A stretch of DNA of 10,504 bases, from positions 1-10,504 of the forward strand of contig JAIDEF010000025.1 in assembly GCA_029054965.1 (NCBI GenBank). Reading direction: 5' to 3'. Below, piece by piece: positions 1 to 6,639 of the stretch; within the stretch, counting starts at the first letter, position 1, and each line of letters opens with the position of its first letter. The notes below the pieces were generated by a model that had not been told where the DNA came from, searched no databases, and saw nothing but the letters and a program-made list of their open reading frames with translations. Both the position numbers and the translations under genes were made by a program. Source of the DNA: Eubacterium sp. Lineage in GTDB: Bacteria > Bacillota > Clostridia > Oscillospirales > Acutalibacteraceae.

Positions 1-9
1 CCACAGAAT

Positions 10-42
10 AAAACCTCTCCGCAACAATGGCAGAGAGGTTTT
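10..42 (-). terminator. Rho-independent terminator of the aspS-gatCAB operon
   Basis: Just past the gatB stop, the minus strand folds into a perfect 10-bp stem (AAAACCTCTC with GAGAGGTTTT, plus-strand arms 10-19 and 33-42) around a 13-nt loop. The downstream arm ends in TTTT followed by ATTC. The A-rich 5' arm and T-rich 3' arm are typical of an intrinsic terminator. It sits 4 nt beyond the stop codon, so it most likely ends the operon. Confidence 0.9.
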
Positions 43-46
43 GGGA

Positions 47-1453
47 TTATTTAATTAATTCTCGGATTACAGCCTCAGCCTTTTTGACATCAGCCTTACC
101 TCGTGAGTTCTTCATAACATAGCCGAACATAACATTGATAGCTTTGTCCTTGCCGTTTTTAATATCCTCAACAGCTTTTGGATTTGCATCAATTGCACCC
201 TGACAAAGTGTTCTCAAATCATCGTCACTCAAGCCTGCAAGGTCATCCTCCTTGACATACTCGGTAACATCCTTACCGCTTTCAAGCATCTGAGCAAGAA
301 CCTCCTTAGCCTTGTTGGCACGGATTTTCTTTTCATCAATCAGCTTAACAAGTGCCGCAAGCTGTGAGGAAGTAGTTTTGATTTCAAAATTCTCCTTGTC
401 CTCCTCTGTCTGCAGGGTTGCAAAAACAGGACCGATAATCATATTAAGCACATTGCCTGCACTTGCGCCCTCATTGACAGCACCATCAAAAAATCCTGTT
501 ACATTTTTGTATTTATAAATAAGTCTTGCATTATTTTCAGGCAGACCCATTTCAAGATACCTTTTAAGCTTAGCATCAGGAAGCTCAGGGAGTGATTCTC
601 TGATACTGTCAACCATTTCAGGTGAAATATAAAATCTTAAAATATCAGGCTCTGGGAAATAACGGTAATCGTCTGCATTCTCTTTCGTGCGCAGAACATA
701 AACTGTGTCACTGTTCGCATCATAACGCATTGTTGACTGAATAACCTTCTCGCCTGAATCAAGGATATCCTCCTGTCTTTCTATCTCAAGCTCCATAGCT
801 CTGACAATGTTTGAAAGAGAGTTAATATTTTTAATTTCCGTTCTTGTACCCCAAGGCTCGCCCTTTTCGTGAAGAGAAACGTTAACATCACAGCGCATTG
901 AGCCCTCCTGCATTTTACAGTCGGAAACACCAACATTACGCATAATTAACTGAAGCTTTTCAGCATATTCCCTTGCCTCCTGCGGTGTTTCAATATCAGC
1001 CATTGAAACGATTTCAATAAGAGGAACACCGCCACGATTGTAGTCAACATAGGTATATCCGCCGTCATGAACGAGCTTACCTGCGTCTTCCTCAATATGA
1101 ATACGCTCAATTCGGATTTTTTTACCGCTGTCAAGCTCAATATAACCATTAACACAAACAGGCTCATCGAACTGTGAAATCTGATATGCCTTAGGCAAAT
1201 CGGGGTAAACATAGTTCTTTCTGTCCATATGGGAATTGTTGTTAATATCACAGTGAACAGCAAGACCTGCTCTTACGGCATACTCAATAACAGACCTGTT
1301 AAGAACAGGGAGTGAGCCCGGCTGACCTGTGCAGACAGGACAGCAATGAGTATTCGGTTCGCCACCGAACTGAGTAGTACAGCCGCAGAAAATTTTAGTT
1401 TTTGTAGCAAGCTCGATATGTGTTTCAATACCGCAAACCAACTGATAGCTCAT
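47..1453 (-). CDS. gatB: Asp-tRNA(Asn)/Glu-tRNA(Gln) amidotransferase subunit B
   Basis: GatB is the tRNA-binding and kinase subunit of the cytoplasmic GatCAB complex. By family knowledge it phosphorylates the side-chain carboxylate of Asp on tRNA(Asn) or Glu on tRNA(Gln), and ammonia delivered from GatA then makes the amide. The 468-aa product has the usual full length. The family signature VDYNRGGVPLIEI lies at residues 135-147. An N-terminal Cys cluster (C23, C25, C37, C38, C41) resembles the zinc knuckle kept in some GatB proteins. The last 140 or so residues match the helical YqeY-like tail that contacts the tRNA. The ATG overlaps the gatA stop by 4 nt (ATGA), with a GGGAGGTG ribosome binding site inside the gatA 3' end, so the two are translationally coupled. 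It is the last gene of the aspS-gatC-gatA-gatB operon. Confidence 0.97.
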   Translation of the reverse strand: MSYQLVCGIETHIELATKTKIFCGCTTQFGGEPNTHCCPVCTGQPGSLPVLNRSVIEYAVRAGLAVHCDINNNSHMDRKNYVYPDLPKAYQISQFDEPVCVNGYIELDSGKKIRIERIHIEEDAGKLVHDGGYTYVDYNRGGVPLIEIVSMADIETPQEAREYAEKLQLIMRNVGVSDCKMQEGSMRCDVNVSLHEKGEPWGTRTEIKNINSLSNIVRAMELEIERQEDILDSGEKVIQSTMRYDANSDTVYVLRTKENADDYRYFPEPDILRFYISPEMVDSIRESLPELPDAKLKRYLEMGLPENNARLIYKYKNVTGFFDGAVNEGASAGNVLNMIIGPVFATLQTEEDKENFEIKTTSSQLAALVKLIDEKKIRANKAKEVLAQMLESGKDVTEYVKEDDLAGLSDDDLRTLCQGAIDANPKAVEDIKNGKDKAINVMFGYVMKNSRGKADVKKAEAVIRELIK

Positions 1454-2910
1454 ATTGCTGCACCTCCCTCAAAATCAGCTACGCCGATAGTGGCATTCTT
1501 TTCATAGTAATACGCAGCACCAAGAATAGTCTTTTCACTGAACTTTTTACCGATAAGCTGCATACCGATTGGAAGTCCGTTGCTGTCATTTTTAACAGGA
1601 ACACTGATTGCAGGAACACCTGTAATATTAATAGGAACAGTTGCAATATCGCTTAAATACATATCAACAGGTGATGCACCCTTGTAGTTAAGCGGGAATG
1701 CCGTGTTTGGTGCTGTCGGAGCAATCAGCACATCACAGCTATTGAAAATCTCATCAAAATCAGCAATAAGATTTTCACGAAGAAGGCAGGCTTTTTTGTA
1801 ATAAGCGTCATAATAGCCTGAGGAAAGCACATAGGTGCCAAGCATAATTCTGCGCTTAACCTCGTCACCAAAGCCCTCTGTACGGGTTTTTAAAATCATT
1901 TCCTCAACATCATTAAAGCTTTCCGGTCTGTAGCCATAACGAATGCCGTCATATCTGCCAAGATTTGAGGATGCCTCGGCACAGGCAATAATATAGTAAA
2001 CAGGGAGAGCCTGCTTTAAAACAGGCAGACTGATTTCAACAATCTCTGCACCGTTATCCTCATAGAATTTAATTGCACTGTCAATTGCTTCTTTAAGCTC
2101 AGGGTTAATACCCTCAAAATATTCCTTAGCCACACCAATTTTCAAGCCCTTAACATCAGCACTGTCAAGCGTGTCAGCAATATTGCCAAACTTAAAATCA
2201 ACACTGGTCTGATCATTGGCATCAACGCCTGCTATGGTATCAAATACAAGTGCAGTGTCCTTAACGGAGTTAGCCATAACACCTATCTGGTCAAGTGAGG
2301 AGCCGTAAGCAATAAGTCCGTAACGTGAAACTGCGCCATAGGTTGGCTTAAGACCAACAATACCGCAGAAGCTTGCAGGCTGACGGACAGATCCGCCTGT
2401 ATCGGAGCCGAGAGCATATGCAGCAAGGTTTGCACAAACAGCACTTGCACCGCCGCCTGATGAACCGCCTGTTACATGGTTAACATTCCTTGGGTTGAGC
2501 GGTGCACCATAATACGATGTTTCACTGGTTGAGCCCATTGCAAATTCATCCATATTGGTTTTACCGAGCATAACTGCACCCTGTGCCTTAAGTTTTGTCC
2601 AGACAGTTGCATCATAATATGGTCTGAAGCCTGTAAGAATTTTTGACGCACAGGTAGTCAAATCACCGTCACTGCAGATATTATCCTTAAGTGTCATAGG
2701 AATACCCGTTAATGCAGTTGCTTTGCCGTTCGCAATCAGCTTATCGGCAGCCTTTGCGTTTTCAATTGCCTTATCAAAGGTGGTTGAAACATAGGCATTG
2801 TATTTTTTATTATCATTTTCAATAGCGGCAATATATTTTTCAGTAAGCTCTACCGATGAAACATCACCGTTTTTAAGCATTTTTGATAAAGGTGAAATAA
2901 GCTCTCTCAT
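1450..2910 (-). CDS. gatA: Asp-tRNA(Asn)/Glu-tRNA(Gln) amidotransferase subunit A
   Basis: GatA is the glutaminase subunit of GatCAB and belongs to the amidase-signature family. It hydrolyses glutamine and passes ammonia to the GatB site. The 486-aa product has the full family length and the complete Ser-cisSer-Lys triad: K75 in PMTLKDN, cis-Ser S150 in GGSSGG, and nucleophile S174 in DTGGS. These sit exactly four residues before the S. aureus GatA positions (K79, S154, S178), so the enzyme should be active. The ATG follows the gatC stop directly (TAA then ATG, no spacer), and its AGGAGG ribosome binding site lies in the last codons of gatC. The 3' end overlaps gatB by 4 nt. This close packing fits the 1:1:1 stoichiometry of the complex. 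Confidence 0.97.
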   Translation of the reverse strand: MRELISPLSKMLKNGDVSSVELTEKYIAAIENDNKKYNAYVSTTFDKAIENAKAADKLIANGKATALTGIPMTLKDNICSDGDLTTCASKILTGFRPYYDATVWTKLKAQGAVMLGKTNMDEFAMGSTSETSYYGAPLNPRNVNHVTGGSSGGGASAVCANLAAYALGSDTGGSVRQPASFCGIVGLKPTYGAVSRYGLIAYGSSLDQIGVMANSVKDTALVFDTIAGVDANDQTSVDFKFGNIADTLDSADVKGLKIGVAKEYFEGINPELKEAIDSAIKFYEDNGAEIVEISLPVLKQALPVYYIIACAEASSNLGRYDGIRYGYRPESFNDVEEMILKTRTEGFGDEVKRRIMLGTYVLSSGYYDAYYKKACLLRENLIADFDEIFNSCDVLIAPTAPNTAFPLNYKGASPVDMYLSDIATVPINITGVPAISVPVKNDSNGLPIGMQLIGKKFSEKTILGAAYYYEKNATIGVADFEGGAAI

Positions 2911-3198
2911 TTATATTCCTCCCTTAACACAGAACATACCCTTTGAGCCGCTGACATTTGAAAGAATTTTTTCATTCGGCAATGACTCCTTAACAACATC
3001 TGCACGGAATTCCTCTGCAGGTGTTGCTGTTGAAGATACGTTTCTGATTTTTTCAGCATCACCCTCAACCGAATTGTTGATTGTATCGGCAAAGGCAATA
3101 ATATCATCCATATCCTGAATTATTTTATCAAGCTCCTCGTCCGAGAACTCAAGACGTGCCAGACGGGCAAGCTTTAAAACTTCGTCCTTGGTAATCAT
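2911..3198 (-). CDS. gatC: Asp-tRNA(Asn)/Glu-tRNA(Gln) amidotransferase subunit C
   Basis: GatC is the small subunit that wraps around the GatA-GatB interface and stabilises the complex. The 95-aa length is typical. The N-terminal pattern ITKDEVLKLARLARLEFSDE, with the conserved helix LARLARLEFSDEEL at residues 9-22, and a later FRADVV segment are characteristic of the family. The ATG at 3198 has an AGAGGTG ribosome binding site about 5 nt upstream. A 55-nt gap holding a small AT-rich inverted repeat separates it from aspS, the largest spacing inside this operon. The stop abuts the gatA start. Confidence 0.95.
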   Translation of the reverse strand: MITKDEVLKLARLARLEFSDEELDKIIQDMDDIIAFADTINNSVEGDAEKIRNVSSTATPAEEFRADVVKESLPNEKILSNVSGSKGMFCVKGGI

Positions 3199-3219
3199 AG
3201 TTACACCTCTTTATATGAA

Positions 3220-3242
3220 TTATGATTTTAATTTAATCATAA
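3220..3242 (-). repeat. AT-rich inverted repeat in the aspS-gatC gap
   Basis: The minus strand reads TTATGATT, a 7-nt spacer, then AATCATAA: a perfect 8-bp inverted repeat between the aspS stop and the gatC ribosome binding site. It has no following T-tract and only one G-C pair per arm, so it is not a convincing terminator. It could be a weak mRNA hairpin affecting processing or gatC initiation, or just AT-rich chance. Confidence 0.4.
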
Positions 3243-3253
3243 AGTCTATTAAA

Positions 3254-5005
3254 TTATTTTCTAAGCTTAATATGCACTTCACGAAGCTGTTGTTCAGTAA
3301 TTTCATTAGGCGCACCGCACATAAGGTCCTGAGCCTTGCCGTCCATCGGGAAAGCAATAACCTCACGGATATTTTCCTCATTTCTCAGGAGCATAATCAT
3401 ACGGTCAACACCCGGTGCCATACCTGCGTGCGGAGGTGCACCGAACTGGAATGCAGTATATAATGCACCAAACTTAGCCTTAAGCACTTCCTCGTCATAG
3501 CCTGCAATCTCAAATGCTTTCTTCATAATGTCAATATCGTGGTTACGGACTGCACCTGATGAAAGCTCAACACCATTGCATACAATATCGTACTGATAAG
3601 CAAGTATTGTAAGAGGGTCTTCATTTTCAAGAGCCTCTAAACCGCCCTGAGGCATTGAGAACGGGTTGTGGGTAAATCCGATTTTCTTTTCCTCTTCCTT
3701 ATATTCATACATTGGGAAATCATTGATAAAGCAGAAGCGGTAAGCATTCTTTTCAATAAGGTCAAACATTTCGCCAAGCTTTGTTCTAATCTGACCTGCA
3801 TAGGATGCAGCCTGAGCCTCGCTGTCAGCAATGAAGAATATAGTATCACCAACCTCAAGACCTGCCATATCTGCAAGCTCTGTTTTCATATCATCAGGGA
3901 TAAACTTATCAATAGGACCTTTATAGCTCCTATCTTCCTGAACAAGAAGATAACCAAGACCGCCCATACCGATTGACTGAGCGAATTTAAGGAGCTTTTC
4001 GTGCTTGCCCTTAGAGATTTCAGCATGTACCTTAATCGCTCTTACAGTCTGACCGTGGAATGGCTTGAAGGTACATCTCTGGAAGAAATCAGTTACATCA
4101 ATAATTTCAAGAGGATTTCTTAAATCCGGCTTATCTGTACCATACTTGAGCATAGCCTCCTTAAAGCTGATAACAGGGTAAGGTGCATCTGTAACAGTAT
4201 AGCCTTCAGGTGCAAATTTCTTAAAGGTCTTTGTTAAGATTTCTTCACCTACTCTGAACACATCCTCCTGTGTAGCAAAGCTCATTTCAAAGTCAAGCTG
4301 ATAGAATTCACCGGGTGAACGGTCTGCTCTTGCATCCTCATCACGGAAGCAAGGTGCAATCTGGAAATACTTGTCAACACCTGAAACCATAAGAAGCTGC
4401 TTATACTGCTGAGGTGCCTGTGGCAAAGCATAGAACTTGCCCTTGTGCACACGGCTCGGAACAACATAGTCACGAGCACCCTCAGGTGAAGATGCGCAAA
4501 GAATCGGAGTCTGGATTTCAAGGAAGCCCATATTTGTCATTTCCTGTCTGAGGAAGGAAACAACCTTGCTTCTGAAAATCATATTTTCCTTAACCTTCTG
4601 ATTTCTCAGATCAAGGAAACGATACTGCAATCTCTTATCCTCTCTTGTTTCCTTAGAGGTCTGGATTTCAAAAGGCAGCGGCTGACGAACCTTGCCGAGA
4701 ACTGTAACCTTTTTAGCCTCAACCTCAATAGTACCTGTTGCGATTTTAGGGTTGATTGTATCCTCGTCACGCTTTTCAACCAAGCCCTCAACAGAAATAC
4801 AATCCTCCTTTGAAATACCATCAAGCAGAGATGTGTCACGCATAACAACCTGCATAACACCCTGCATATCACGAAGGTCAATGAATGATACACCGCCGTG
4901 GTCACGAATATTCTCAACCCAGCCTGCAACCTTAACTGTGCTGTCGATATCAGCCTCACTGAACTGATCAAGTGTTTTTGTTCTGTAAAGTGTGGAAAAT
5001 TCCAT
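3254..5005 (-). CDS. aspS: Aspartyl-tRNA synthetase, probably non-discriminating
   Basis: This is a class II bacterial-type aspartyl-tRNA synthetase of 583 aa, which attaches Asp to tRNA(Asp) using ATP. The N-terminal OB-fold anticodon-binding domain covers about residues 1-105. Class II motif 2, FRDEDARADR, is at about 221-230. A bacterial GAD insertion lies in the middle, and motif 3, GVDRMIMLL, begins near residue 532. The anticodon-binding domain contains RDHGG with His36, matching the His31 context of Pseudomonas-type non-discriminating AspRS; E. coli discriminating AspRS has Leu there. Together with gatCAB downstream, this suggests it also charges tRNA(Asn) with Asp. I chose ATG 5005 because AAGGAGA lies about 6 nt upstream. 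A longer reading from TTG 5023 would place that ribosome binding site inside the coding region. Expression is controlled by the upstream T-box leader. Confidence 0.95.
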   Translation of the reverse strand: MEFSTLYRTKTLDQFSEADIDSTVKVAGWVENIRDHGGVSFIDLRDMQGVMQVVMRDTSLLDGISKEDCISVEGLVEKRDEDTINPKIATGTIEVEAKKVTVLGKVRQPLPFEIQTSKETREDKRLQYRFLDLRNQKVKENMIFRSKVVSFLRQEMTNMGFLEIQTPILCASSPEGARDYVVPSRVHKGKFYALPQAPQQYKQLLMVSGVDKYFQIAPCFRDEDARADRSPGEFYQLDFEMSFATQEDVFRVGEEILTKTFKKFAPEGYTVTDAPYPVISFKEAMLKYGTDKPDLRNPLEIIDVTDFFQRCTFKPFHGQTVRAIKVHAEISKGKHEKLLKFAQSIGMGGLGYLLVQEDRSYKGPIDKFIPDDMKTELADMAGLEVGDTIFFIADSEAQAASYAGQIRTKLGEMFDLIEKNAYRFCFINDFPMYEYKEEEKKIGFTHNPFSMPQGGLEALENEDPLTILAYQYDIVCNGVELSSGAVRNHDIDIMKKAFEIAGYDEEVLKAKFGALYTAFQFGAPPHAGMAPGVDRMIMLLRNEENIREVIAFPMDGKAQDLMCGAPNEITEQQLREVHIKLRK

Positions 5006-5060
5006 AATCAATCTCCTTTTCAAATTCAGGACGCAAAGCTCTGCAAAAGCTTTATGCCCC

Positions 5061-5108
5061 CATAATAAAATAAGCAGCCTTAAGTCCTAATAGGACGAAA
5101 GACTGCTT
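5061..5108 (-). terminator. T-box regulated intrinsic terminator
   Basis: Immediately after the T-box motif, the minus strand forms a long hairpin, AAGCAGTC..GTCCTA with TAGGAC..GGCTGCTT (arms within 5072-5108). It is followed by the T-rich run TTATTTTATTAT. The 5' arm directly abuts the T-box motif, so pairing of the antiterminator with the tRNA acceptor end would compete with this hairpin. The aspS start lies 66 nt beyond it. Confidence 0.9.
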
Positions 5109-5381
5109 CCGTGGTACCACCTAAATTAGCCGAAAAACGGCTCACTCAAAAGGATTAACGCTCCTTAAACGCCTGATTCTACTTGCTAAAGCAAGTGAAA
5201 ACATTAAAATTCGCTTAAATACTTAATTTTAAGCTATTTCGGATTGTTCTCGCTTGCTTATTTGCTTTCCTTCAGGGACTCATGGGTGTTTTTCGCTATC
5301 TGCTTGTGCCTGCTCACACCAGCCGCAGGCTCTCTTAAACAGCGGCAAAAAGCTACTCGCCCAGTCAAAGTCTTAAAATAT
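5072..5381 (-). promoter_or_regulatory. T-box riboswitch leader, specifier probably AAC (Asn)
   Basis: This 5' leader senses uncharged tRNA and controls readthrough into aspS-gatCAB. Visible parts in RNA order follow. Stem I base pairs GACT (5366-5363) with AGTC (5280-5277) and GGG (5362-5360) with CCC (5286-5284). AGTA of the specifier loop is at 5357-5354. The AGAGAG bulge is capped by a 6-bp distal stem GCCTGC/GCAGGC (5330-5325, 5313-5308). A 6-bp hairpin lies at 5181-5196 and stem III at 5128-5142. The T-box motif AGGTGGTACCACGG is at 5122-5109. On the 3' side of the specifier loop the RNA reads GCGAAAAACACCC. Counting back from the conserved A before the CCC helix gives AAC (5290-5288), an Asn codon. 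No GAC or GAT occupies that place. T-box identity is certain; the specifier call is inferred from hand folding. Confidence 0.93.
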
Positions 5382-5387
5382 ATTGTT

Positions 5388-5416
5388 ATAATAACATTAA
5401 TTTTATTATTAGTCAA
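5388..5416 (-). promoter_or_regulatory. Sigma-A type promoter of the T-box aspS-gatCAB operon
   Basis: The minus strand carries TTGACT (5416-5411), a 17-nt AT-rich spacer, and TATTAT (5393-5388). Spacing is ideal and each box is close to consensus. Transcription should start near 5381, about 11 nt before the first paired bases of T-box stem I, which fits the leader structure well. Confidence 0.8.
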
Positions 5417-5452
5417 TAATTACTTTTTTAGGAATTAAATTTCAGATTATTT

Positions 5453-6049
5453 TCAATACGGATATTCTGTAAGCATATACGCATTACCCTCAGACTCCAT
5501 ATATTCCTGCCAGCTTTCAATCTCTAAAAGACTATCATCAATCTTTTTCGGGTCCTGCCATTCCACTTTAATATTATCAGAATAATTATACAGATCAAGT
5601 ATATAACTTAAATCATAATTAATTTCATCATTTTCAGCATCCAGAAGCCAAAAGCGTTCCTGAAATATATATTCTTCAACAGGATCACCCCAGTTATATG
5701 AAGTTTTATCAATATCAAAATTTATGGTAAACTCGCTCTTTTTATGACTGATATTGATTACATCCGACTGTGCAGCAGTATTGAAATATCTTATTTCACC
5801 ACCGCATTCCTCACCTTGCAGATATACATTATTATATTCATTTTTGTCAAATATCCACTTTTTAACTGTACCTTTTATTTCAAACCTTACAAGATTTTCA
5901 TTATCAATACTTTCGTAAGCTGTAATTGATTTAATATCAAAATGAAAGCCCTGTGTACCAAAGAAAGAATAAACAGCAAAAACAGCTAAAGCTAAAGCAG
6001 CAATTATAAATGCTGATAGCGATACTATGATTCCTTTCACTTTTTTCAT
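5453..6049 (-). CDS. Single-pass membrane-anchored protein of unknown function
   Basis: I do not recognise this 198-aa protein. A short basic start (MKKVKG) is followed by one strongly hydrophobic segment at about residues 7-30. The rest (about 31-198) is a polar, acidic and Tyr/Trp-rich domain with alternating patterns that suggest beta strands. No lipobox Cys follows the hydrophobic segment, so it is more likely an uncleaved signal anchor with an outward-facing domain. The ATG lies 2 nt after the stop of the zinc-ribbon membrane gene, with only a weak AAAGG about 11 nt upstream, so translation is probably coupled. It is the last gene of the transporter unit, and I see no clear terminator before the T-box promoter. 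Function is not inferred. Confidence 0.8.
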   Translation of the reverse strand: MKKVKGIIVSLSAFIIAALALAVFAVYSFFGTQGFHFDIKSITAYESIDNENLVRFEIKGTVKKWIFDKNEYNNVYLQGEECGGEIRYFNTAAQSDVINISHKKSEFTINFDIDKTSYNWGDPVEEYIFQERFWLLDAENDEINYDLSYILDLYNYSDNIKVEWQDPKKIDDSLLEIESWQEYMESEGNAYMLTEYPY

Positions 6050-6051
6050 AA

Positions 6052-6639
6052 TTAATCTGCCTTTTGTCTGATTTGTCTTTCACAGAGAATATGCATAACG
6101 ATTTCAACAAGATAAATAACAAGTGTGATATACCAACCAACACCTGCACCACCGATGATTAAGCCGAGCACAACAAACACTGCTGTGTTCATAACACTGA
6201 AAATCATATTTCTTAAAAAGCCTGTTTTAGTAACAGAGAATAATGATGAAATAATAACTGCAAGGCTCAGTACAACCACAAGTGCCATACTCACAAGAGG
6301 CATTAAAACATCACCTATCTGCATTTCACTATTGATAAGCCCTATTATCAGAGAAATCAGACTGATATCACCATACATAGGCAGGCACATAGATGCAAGG
6401 GGTGTGAAAAACAGCACAAGCCTTACAATCAAAAGCGGTGACGCAACGGAGCTTGAACGCAAAACACCTAAGAAATGATTAACGGCATCAACCTCTTTTT
6501 TTGCGTTTGCCTCATCGGCGGCAAGTCTTTCCTCCATATTATAATACATAAGATTGACATTGCAGTGAGGACACTTTTCCTTCAGATAAAAAGTGCTTAT
6601 CTTTTTGCCGCATTTGGGGCATAGATTATTTTTATTCAT
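6052..6639 (-). CDS. Zinc-ribbon multi-pass membrane protein, unknown function
   Basis: This 195-aa protein begins with a zinc-ribbon-like motif: CPKC (C7, C10) and CPHC (C23, C26), which probably binds one zinc ion on the cytoplasmic side. A charged linker at about 34-56 follows. Hydrophobic stretches at about 67-87, 92-103, 111-134, 147-165 and 168-186 suggest four or five membrane segments, ending in a basic tail. The architecture recalls zinc-ribbon membrane proteins common in Clostridia, but I cannot name a family. The ATG lies inside the end of the transporter gene (8-nt overlap), with a strong GGAGGGG ribosome binding site about 6 nt upstream, so the two should be made together. The membrane-anchored gene starts 2 nt after its stop. 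Whether it serves the transporter is only an inference from position. Confidence 0.82.
   Translation of the reverse strand: MNKNNLCPKCGKKISTFYLKEKCPHCNVNLMYYNMEERLAADEANAKKEVDAVNHFLGVLRSSSVASPLLIVRLVLFFTPLASMCLPMYGDISLISLIIGLINSEMQIGDVLMPLVSMALVVVLSLAVIISSLFSVTKTGFLRNMIFSVMNTAVFVVLGLIIGGAGVGWYITLVIYLVEIVMHILCERQIRQKAD

Noticed and set aside
5006..5023. TTG start at 5023 for aspS
   Set aside because: The strong AAGGAGA site would fall inside the coding sequence; ATG 5005 has correct spacing and gives the usual N-terminus.
5244..5438. Plus-strand open frame of 64 codons opposite the T-box leader
   Set aside because: It is antisense to the structured leader and promoter, has no convincing ribosome binding site, and its peptide simply reflects complementary T-box sequence.
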